Assembly: GCF_000711985.1 (NCBI RefSeq)
Contig: NZ_KL544006.1
Coordinates: 186,001-250,000, forward strand
From: Rheinheimera texasensis DSM 17496
GTDB taxonomy: Bacteria > Pseudomonadota > Gammaproteobacteria > Enterobacterales > Alteromonadaceae
Direction: 5' to 3'
Length of the DNA stretch: 64,000 bases
Below the pieces are notes generated by a model. The model saw only the letters and a program-made list of their open reading frames with translations, did not search any database and had not been told where the DNA came from. Shown here piece by piece: positions 58,021 through 64,000 of the stretch. A program made the position numbers and the translations under genes. Each line of letters starts with the position of its first letter. Position 1 is the stretch's first letter.

Positions 58021-59142
58021 TTAACAGGCTGGATCCCGACTGATAGCGTCGAGTAAAACGGCAGAAAGTTCTGCCCCTACTTTGAGCGTTTGCGCTGAAC
58101 TTGCAGCACCCTGTCCGGTACTGTCGGTAAAGGGCGCAATTTCCATCATGTCAGCAGCGCCAACCCGGAAATGCTGCTGCAGAATAGCAAGGATCTGCAG
58201 TGCTTCATCCGGTGTCATGCCTCCGGTTTCCGGCGTGCCTGTCGCTGCGGCATATTCTGCATCCAGTGCATCGATATCGAAACTGACATAGAGCTCATCG
58301 ACCGCCGCCGCTTTTAGCTGCGTCACGATAGCCTCAGCTACTGCCACAGCACCCAGTGAGCGGATTTCATCAGCCCAGAACTGGCGCACACCAAAAGTGC
58401 TTTCCCAGTGTGATTTTGGCTTCCCGCTGGAGCGAATCCCCAGTTGGATCAAATGCGATGGTGCCGGCAAAAATTCAAGGATATGGGTACACCAGGAACC
58501 AAAACACAGGTCAATGCCAAGCCGCTCTGTCAGCAGGTCGGTATGGGCGTCAAAATGAATGATGGCAGTGCGAATACCGGCGGTGCGGCGCGCTTTTAAA
58601 TAGGCTTTGGTTAGTGGATAACTTACCGAATGGTCACCACCGATGCCAAAAATGCCTTTGCCCGGAAAAGCCTGATAAAACAAATCGGCCAGTTGCTCAG
58701 TCAGCGACAGCGGGCTCACCGGTAAATCTGCCTGGGCATTTCGGTACAGCGCCTGACGACAGTTAGTGATAGTTTCTGCATTCAGATATTTATCATGCAG
58801 CAGATGGGGGATCACCCGGATATCTCCCAGGTCCGCCGGGTAGCTTTGCCGTTGCTGCTGCAACAGCGCCAGACGCAAAAATAACGGCCCCCAATTAGCA
58901 CCTCGCAAAATACCGCCACCACAATCTGAACTGATGCCAAGGATTGCTGCAGACTCGGCTGACCCGGCAAATCGTTGAAGCCCAGCCAGCCACTCAGCCC
59001 GCACATCAGCATCCTGGCCAAATAGCTCAGCCCGTAATAGCGCTTTACGTTCTTTTGCGGTATTGACGGTAAACACGCCATCCCCCGGCGGGCACAGGCA
59101 TTGGCTGGCGGTTTGAAGAAATAAATCTACGGACGTTGTCAT
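58021..59142 (-). CDS. Ureohydrolase family protein (arginase/agmatinase-like)
   Basis: A 373-residue manganese ureohydrolase. The metal sites are FGIGGDHSVSYPL, IIHFDAHTDLL and VSFDIDALDAEYAAATGTPETGGM. It is longer than typical agmatinases (about 300) because of an N-terminal extension (about 1-85). Substrate cannot be set: agmatine, arginine, guanidinobutyrate or formiminoglutamate are all possible. It stands alone, without speA, speB partners or hut genes. Confidence 0.88.
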   Translation of the reverse strand: MTTSVDLFLQTASQCLCPPGDGVFTVNTAKERKALLRAELFGQDADVRAEWLAGLQRFAGSAESAAILGISSDCGGGILRGANWGPLFLRLALLQQQRQSYPADLGDIRVIPHLLHDKYLNAETITNCRQALYRNAQADLPVSPLSLTEQLADLFYQAFPGKGIFGIGGDHSVSYPLTKAYLKARRTAGIRTAIIHFDAHTDLLTERLGIDLCFGSWCTHILEFLPAPSHLIQLGIRSSGKPKSHWESTFGVRQFWADEIRSLGAVAVAEAIVTQLKAAAVDELYVSFDIDALDAEYAAATGTPETGGMTPDEALQILAILQQHFRVGAADMMEIAPFTDSTGQGAASSAQTLKVGAELSAVLLDAISRDPAC

Positions 59143-59481
59143 ATCAGCTCCCGGTGATGAATTCAGATCAACTATCGAATGTTTATGCAGTCTGAAATAT
59201 TTATAAAGCCTGGCAATTCGGTTTGCACTCAGCGTTACGTTTGGTTGTGCCTACTGGTCACAACACAGCCACAAAATAAATTATACCAATTTAAATCAAG
59301 CATTTAGATAACATCAGCTTGCGCAAAAAAATGTAAAGGTGTGGCAGTTGATCCAGATATATCAGGCTGTTTTTTTGTGTCAACGCAACAAACTTGAAGT
59401 GGGCCTGGCACTGTGTTTTTTTATTCAATCTAATTGAATCTTCAGTTAGGCCGCATGCTGCCTTAGTGGACACCAGGAGTA
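59143..59481. other. 340-base intergenic region without a gene
   Basis: Between the ureohydrolase start and the terminator of the Ig-repeat gene. It holds AT-rich stretches (59190-59340) that probably include the ureohydrolase promoter. I see no supported frame or RNA. Confidence 0.5.
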
Positions 59482-59514
59482 CAAAAAAAAAACCGGTCTG
59501 TAAAAGACCGGTTT
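59482..59514 (-). terminator. Strong terminator of the Ig-repeat gene
   Basis: AAACCGGTCT and AGACCGGTTT pair around a 5-base loop; ten or so T follow on the minus strand. It lies about 45 bases past the stop of the gene. Confidence 0.88.
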
Positions 59515-59558
59515 TTGTTGAACAGCGACGCAAGGGGCTGTTGTGCCCCTGCGATTCA

Positions 59559-62522
59559 TCAGAGCGGGAAGGTCTGGCCGTTGATAGCGCAGATAGATTT
59601 GGTGGTAAATCCTTCCTCATTTGCGAATGCATCAACCCCAAACGGACTGGCCCAAGGTCTGTCTGATTCGTCGGTGGTATCTTCTGAGCTAAATCCCAAC
59701 GAGACGGTGCGGGCTGTGACGTTTTCTGTACCGGCAGCAAATCCAGACACAACAACTTCCACGTCGACGAAAGGCGCCATGGTCTTCGGATAAGTCAGGG
59801 TGAAATACGCAATACCGTCAGTACCCGCTGTGATATTTTTCTCGACTGTTGCAATATTGCCAGGTGTCAGTTGTTTGTCACCATTTTCGTCTTCGCCAGC
59901 GTCCAAAATACCGTTACGGTTTTTATCTTCTGACAAACAGGTCAGATCGTCGCCGGTATTAGAATATACAGCCTCCCAATACTTAAACGACTGATTGACC
60001 GGGCGCTTAAACCAATGACCTTTGTTATACCGGGTTGGCAGCGCCGACACCGTCAGCACCTGATTTGGCACCGGATTGCCGGTAGAATCTGTCACCAGCA
60101 CTGCATATTTCTTTTTATACAACACTTTGTCGTCTGACTCTTCAATACCATTGCCGGTAGCAAAACGGAAGAACAGCGTGCGGTTACCGACCGAGATCCC
60201 AGTGGTGCCACTGATAGCATCATTGTCGGCAATAGTCGCTTTAATCTTCAGGCCTTTCGGATCTTGCGGGTTGCCGCTGCCAGGTGTTGTGACATCCGCC
60301 GTAAATTCTGTGGTGGCAATCCCCTGCGAGTTGGTCCTGGCTGTGGCCGGGCTTAACTGTCCACCAAATGAATCCACCAGGCTAAAGGCGATCTCTTTGT
60401 TTTTCACCGGGTTATTGTTGGCATCCCGCACAATCGCCTGAACGATGGCTTTTTCACCCGGAGCTAACTGCGCCGGAATGGCCTGCACTTCCAGCGGGCG
60501 GTTCGGATCAGGCACTGTGGCAATAAACTCAACCACTTTTTGCGTTTGTAAGGTTGCTCCGGTGCCACGGGTATTTGCTGAGATACTGGCAAGACCGGCG
60601 AAAGCTGAACGCATAAATATTTGTGCTTCACCTGCAGCATTAGTCTGAATCGTGGACACAACTTTGTTATCTGCCAGCCCTGGTTCATCAGCGGCTATCA
60701 CACCTCTTGTCGTGGTAAAGCCGACATCCTGAGCAACGACCGGCGAGCCACTGCGTGTCCACTTGACAGTCGCATTGGCTGGCGTGTTTAACGCGATTTC
60801 AGGGATCTCTGCTTCATTCGCCGGTTTGACATACGCAAATGCATCGGCATTTACTTCAATTAATACGGTTTTTATCACTCCGAGTGCCGACACTGTGACG
60901 GTATCATTACCAGCGTTTACTGCCGTATAACGCACTGTCGCCCGCCCGGTTGCCGCATCAGTTCTTGGCGATGTATTGCTAAAACTGTTTTTCAGCTCCG
61001 ATGACAATGACAGTATGGTATCCCGGATGGGCTTCGCTGATGAATCCAATACTGTAAAGGTCATATCCATACTGCTGCCAAGCACAACGGCAGGCGCCGC
61101 AGCAATTTCAATATCAGTCCCGACAACTTTCAGTGTGAGATAAGATTTTGCCGCGCCGCTGCCTGCAGTCGCACTGACCAGAATATCCCGCAAAGCCGGA
61201 TTGGTTTTGGTGGTCAGCACAGCCCGCGCGGTGCCGGTATTGTCGGTTGTAGCCGACTGCACTTCAATTTCACCCTCAAAACCGGTTTCTATACCGAATT
61301 TAACTGCAACATCTTTCAACAGGTTTTGCTGGCGATCACGCACAATCGCGGTTAATTCGACTTTATCTGCATTCCCACTACCAATCTGCAACTTGTCGGA
61401 TTGCAGCAACACCGTACTCACCGGATCTGTCGTAACAGAACCGCCATCACCGGCAGAGTCAAACGACTTAGCGGCGTTGACCGTTTTATTACTGTCAAGC
61501 TCCGCAGTCAGAGTGCCTGTCCCGCTGGCAGTGCCAACTGTCAGGCCAATTTCTGCGATACCGCTACTGTTGGTTTGTGCCGTTGCAGCTGAATTACTGA
61601 AGCGCGCTAAATCAGCCAGATTGATGGCAAAATTCACTTGTTTATTCGCCACGCTGAGACCGAGTTTTGATTTCAGCTGGGCTCTGACTTTAACCGGGTT
61701 GGCATTACTGACCGATGTGACTTCGGTGCCGTCTGCACTCAGCATACTCAACGTCAGAGTCAGTTGGTCTGCTGACGGATTATCACCGGCTGACATAAAA
61801 GCTTTTTTCGATACTGAATTATCAGGTAAGGTCGCGGTAAGTTCTGCGGCACCGGATTTGGTGCCGACTGTCAGGCCGATTTTTGCGACGCCACGGGCAT
61901 CGGTCACCGCTGACGCAGTGGCATTATCAAACTGCGCAACAGCACTGTCTGATAATGCAAACTTGATGATTTGACCACTCAGGCTGCCACCGCTGCTCGA
62001 GGTCAGCGTCAGCTCAGCAGTTAAAGGCACCGCCTGGGATAAAGTGCCTGTTTCAGCACCATTTGCGTTGAGCAGTTTAATAGTGCCGCTGTATGAAACT
62101 GGCACGACCCCAGCCGACTGGAAGGCAATGGTAGCTTTACTGCTATCCGGCAGAGTCGCTGTGATTTGAGCTGCGCCAGAGCTTTGGCCAACTAACAATG
62201 TAATGCGGGCGACACCATTCGCATCAGTGACGGCCGATGCCGTACCATTACTGAAAGTGGCCACCGTAGCGTTACTCAATTCAAAGCTGATGAGCTTGCC
62301 ATTGATAGCGCCGCCGTTGGTTGAAGTTAAGACAACTTCCAGTGTTAACGGGGATTGCGCGGTCAGTTGATTACTTTCAACTCCGGCAGCAGTGATTAAT
62401 TTCAGAGTTGCAGCGTACTTTGGCGTCTCAGGTGTACCGCTTGTTCCCAGAGTTCCCCCCCCACCACAAGCGACTACAACACTCATCAGAAACGCAACGA
62501 GAAGTTGCCGGATGTTTCGCAT
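59559..62522 (-). CDS. Large Ig-like (Big_1-type) repeat surface lipoprotein
   Basis: A 987-residue secreted lipoprotein. Lipobox VVVAC gives acylated Cys19, followed by a Gly/Thr linker. Then come about seven immunoglobulin-like repeats of about 100-110 residues (starting near 38, 144, 253, 364, 469, 568, 677), each with a TDxxGxAxxxL-type block (AVTDANGVARITL, AVTDARGVAKIGL, AQTNSSGIAEIGL, ARTNSQGIATTEF) as in Big_1 domains of intimin and invasin. Residues about 876-898 (SEDKNRNGILDAGEDENGDK) look like a calcium-binding EF-hand. There is no inverse-autotransporter barrel. Adhesin or surface-structural roles are plausible; none is shown. Confidence 0.85.
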   Translation of the reverse strand: MRNIRQLLVAFLMSVVVACGGGGTLGTSGTPETPKYAATLKLITAAGVESNQLTAQSPLTLEVVLTSTNGGAINGKLISFELSNATVATFSNGTASAVTDANGVARITLLVGQSSGAAQITATLPDSSKATIAFQSAGVVPVSYSGTIKLLNANGAETGTLSQAVPLTAELTLTSSSGGSLSGQIIKFALSDSAVAQFDNATASAVTDARGVAKIGLTVGTKSGAAELTATLPDNSVSKKAFMSAGDNPSADQLTLTLSMLSADGTEVTSVSNANPVKVRAQLKSKLGLSVANKQVNFAINLADLARFSNSAATAQTNSSGIAEIGLTVGTASGTGTLTAELDSNKTVNAAKSFDSAGDGGSVTTDPVSTVLLQSDKLQIGSGNADKVELTAIVRDRQQNLLKDVAVKFGIETGFEGEIEVQSATTDNTGTARAVLTTKTNPALRDILVSATAGSGAAKSYLTLKVVGTDIEIAAAPAVVLGSSMDMTFTVLDSSAKPIRDTILSLSSELKNSFSNTSPRTDAATGRATVRYTAVNAGNDTVTVSALGVIKTVLIEVNADAFAYVKPANEAEIPEIALNTPANATVKWTRSGSPVVAQDVGFTTTRGVIAADEPGLADNKVVSTIQTNAAGEAQIFMRSAFAGLASISANTRGTGATLQTQKVVEFIATVPDPNRPLEVQAIPAQLAPGEKAIVQAIVRDANNNPVKNKEIAFSLVDSFGGQLSPATARTNSQGIATTEFTADVTTPGSGNPQDPKGLKIKATIADNDAISGTTGISVGNRTLFFRFATGNGIEESDDKVLYKKKYAVLVTDSTGNPVPNQVLTVSALPTRYNKGHWFKRPVNQSFKYWEAVYSNTGDDLTCLSEDKNRNGILDAGEDENGDKQLTPGNIATVEKNITAGTDGIAYFTLTYPKTMAPFVDVEVVVSGFAAGTENVTARTVSLGFSSEDTTDESDRPWASPFGVDAFANEEGFTTKSICAINGQTFPL

Positions 62523-62672
62523 GAAAACTCTCCCTAGCTGGCTATTTTCATTAGAATTTATGACTTTTCCTAGCTTAGCCGATTAACCCGCGCGGCTGCG
62601 AGAATTTACTCGGGCTAAAGCACAAATTTTTCTTTTAGTTCAGAAACTGCTAGATTACGCCGTCCTTAACTC

Positions 62673-62681
62673 TGTTATAAC
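62673..62681 (+). promoter_or_regulatory. Extended -10 element before the symporter gene
   Basis: TG-T-TATAAC is an extended -10. Transcription would start only about 6 bases before the ATG, giving a very short leader. No good -35 is seen. Confidence 0.35.
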
Positions 62682-62693
62682 CCATGTGCCCAG

Positions 62694-64000
62694 ATGACTA
62701 CAAACACAAAATACAATCTGACCACGCGAATTCTGCTCGCGATGGCCATCGGCATTCTTGTCGGTACTCTGTTTAAATTTCTGTTGGATGGCCAGGCCGA
62801 GCGCGTAGTTGATGTTGGCGTTTTCAGCTTTGGGATCAAAGCGTTATTTATCGATGGTTTTTTTCATGTCGGCGGTCAGATTTTTATCGCCAGCTTAAAA
62901 ATGCTGGTCGTGCCTTTAGTATTGGTGTCGCTGATTTGCGGCACCAGCTCACTGAAAGACATCAGGACTTTGGGGCGGATCGGCAGCAAGTCGATGAGCC
63001 TTTATATTCTGACGACAGCGCTGGCGATAGCGCTGGCTGTGTTCTTTGCAACACTGGTTAAGCCTGGCGAGGGTGTCAACATGACACCTGCCAGCGATTT
63101 TAATCCGGGTCAGGCGCCAGGTCTGGCGCAAGTATTCATCAATATGTTTCCAAGTAATCCGATTGATGCCATGGCCAAAGGCGAAATGCTACAGATCATT
63201 GTGTTTGCGGTGTTGTTTGGTGTGGCCTTAGCGCTTTCAGGAGAAGCGGGTGAACGTCTGCGGCTTATGTTTGAAGATATCAATACCGCAATGATGAAAT
63301 TAGTCGGTATCGTGATGCATTTTTCGCCATACGGCGTGTTCTTCCTGATGGCGAAGCAGTTCACTATTCTGGATCTCAGCGATATGGCGAATCTGGCGAA
63401 ATACTTTGGCCTGGTGCTTTTTGTACTGGTGTTCCATGGTGTGGTCGTTTATGGCGCTTTTATTACTTTTGCGGCCCGCCTGAATCCGTTGATGTTCTTC
63501 AGCAAAATGAAAGAAACCGCCCTGTTTGCCTTCAGCACATCCAGCAGTAATGCGACTATCGCCAGCAATATGACCACGACCACGCAAAAACTGGGTGTTG
63601 ATAATAAAGTCGCTTCTTTCACTATTCCGCTTGGTGCCACTATTAATATGGATGGCACAGCCATTATGCAGGGCGTTGCCACGGTATTTATCGCTCAGGT
63701 TTATGGGATTGACCTGACTTTCAGCGATTATCTGTTGGTAGTACTGACCGCAACGCTGGCGTCTATTGGTACTGCCGGTGTACCTGGCGTCGGTTTGGTG
63801 ATGCTGGCAATGGTGCTGCAACAGGTCAACCTGCCGGTTGAAGGGATTGCGCTGATTATTGGTGTCGATCGCTTACTGGATATGACGCGCACCGCGGTTA
63901 ATATCACCGGCGATGCCATGGTGTCTTGCCTGGTCGGTAAAAGTGAAAACTGCTTTGACGAAGCGGTTTTTAACGACCCCAAAGCCGGTCAGTTGAGCTG
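62694..64000 (+). CDS. Dicarboxylate/amino acid:cation symporter (DAACS), cut by right edge
   Basis: A GltP/DctA-type secondary transporter for glutamate or C4-dicarboxylates. The frame runs 435 codons to the window edge, where the next codon begins TG and could be the stop; family length is about 430. Family motifs: LLAMAIGILVGTLF, LKMLVVPLVLVSLICG, AFSTSSSNATIASNM (the Ser-rich substrate loop), TIPLGATINMDGTAIMQGVA, and GVPGVGLVMLAMVL, then RLLDMTRTAVNITGDAM. About eight membrane segments are expected. No ribosome site is evident. The divergent neighbour is the Ig-repeat lipoprotein. Substrate cannot be decided. Confidence 0.93.
   Translation, partial: MTTNTKYNLTTRILLAMAIGILVGTLFKFLLDGQAERVVDVGVFSFGIKALFIDGFFHVGGQIFIASLKMLVVPLVLVSLICGTSSLKDIRTLGRIGSKSMSLYILTTALAIALAVFFATLVKPGEGVNMTPASDFNPGQAPGLAQVFINMFPSNPIDAMAKGEMLQIIVFAVLFGVALALSGEAGERLRLMFEDINTAMMKLVGIVMHFSPYGVFFLMAKQFTILDLSDMANLAKYFGLVLFVLVFHGVVVYGAFITFAARLNPLMFFSKMKETALFAFSTSSSNATIASNMTTTTQKLGVDNKVASFTIPLGATINMDGTAIMQGVATVFIAQVYGIDLTFSDYLLVVLTATLASIGTAGVPGVGLVMLAMVLQQVNLPVEGIALIIGVDRLLDMTRTAVNITGDAMVSCLVGKSENCFDEAVFNDPKAGQLS

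Noticed and set aside
61201-61974. 257-codon plus-strand open frame inside the Ig-repeat gene
   Set aside because: Low-complexity Ser/Val/Leu-rich translation, an antisense shadow of a repetitive gene.
59700-62400. Repeats that could look like an array
   Set aside because: These are protein-level Ig repeats about 300 bases long with diverged DNA, not CRISPR repeats and spacers.
63300-63821. 173-codon minus-strand open frame opposite the symporter
   Set aside because: The plus strand encodes a clear symporter; the antisense frame has no motif.

Overview
The window is a stretch of ordinary gammaproteobacterial chromosome. It is gene-dense, of medium GC content, and holds about 60 protein genes, one tRNA and no phage, insertion-sequence, rRNA or CRISPR material. 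Several gene orders match Escherichia coli (pheS-pheT-ihfA; dapA-bamC diverging from gcvR-bcp; yejK diverging from yejL-yejM; bepA followed by an ArsC-like gene). The DUF3581, DUF2066-hda, DUF2897, DUF2069 and VC2046-like genes are typical of Alteromonadales and Shewanella/Vibrio relatives. Rheinheimera or Alishewanella would fit, but this is an inference from protein style, not from a marker-gene search.

Layout. Positions 1-6.1 kb: a minus-strand run of yciI, galE, a TPR-GGDEF diguanylate cyclase and the N-terminal part of recC (cut by the window edge). 6.1-7.5 kb: a DUF3581 gene and a sulA-like gene diverge around a cluster of LexA-type boxes. 7.6-12.9 kb: a YchJ-like protein, a VC2046-like protein, tRNA-Tyr, deoC, a YgjP-like metallopeptidase, xthA, a COG3235 membrane protein and yfbV. 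12.9-13.4 kb: an AT-rich intergenic region with an inverted pair of DnaA-box sequences. 13.4-21 kb: a PTS EIIA-Glc-like protein without its phospho-histidine, an ArsC/YffB-like protein, dapE, an M15 peptidase, DUF2897, yejK/yejL/yejM, DUF2061, yaeQ and cvfB. 21-23.5 kb: a GAF-GGDEF-EAL protein. 23.5-29.8 kb: a six-gene minus-strand operon (DUF523/DUF1722, photolyase, NTF2-like, flavin amine oxidase, DUF1365, CFA synthase) that looks like a light/singlet-oxygen protection module, with a possible ECF-type promoter.

29.9-37.9 kb: ihfA, pheT, pheS, hda, DUF2066, bamC and dapA. 38.0-42.8 kb: gcvR, bcp, a glutathione transferase, a PQQ-dependent aldose dehydrogenase and a TonB receptor closely resembling PqqU (YncD), the PQQ importer. 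42.9-49.9 kb: two orphan periplasmic binding proteins, an AI-2E family transporter, an unknown gene joined to bepA, arsC-like, wrbA-like, DUF2069 and a LON-domain protein. 49.9-53.3 kb: divergent queE/queC, a MetR-like regulator and cysB. 53.5-59.1 kb: an orphan soluble histidine kinase, an unknown membrane protein, topA and a ureohydrolase. 59.5-64 kb: a 987-residue Ig-repeat lipoprotein and a dicarboxylate/amino-acid symporter cut by the right edge.

The best leads are: the import-and-use PQQ pair with no PQQ biosynthesis genes nearby; the photolyase/membrane-lipid operon with its candidate promoter; the EIIA-like protein with Ala in place of the phosphoacceptor His; the DUF3581 protein with a MaoC-like D-x-N-P-x-H motif next to LexA boxes; and the DnaA-box palindrome. 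No clearly new multi-gene defence or mobile system is visible.
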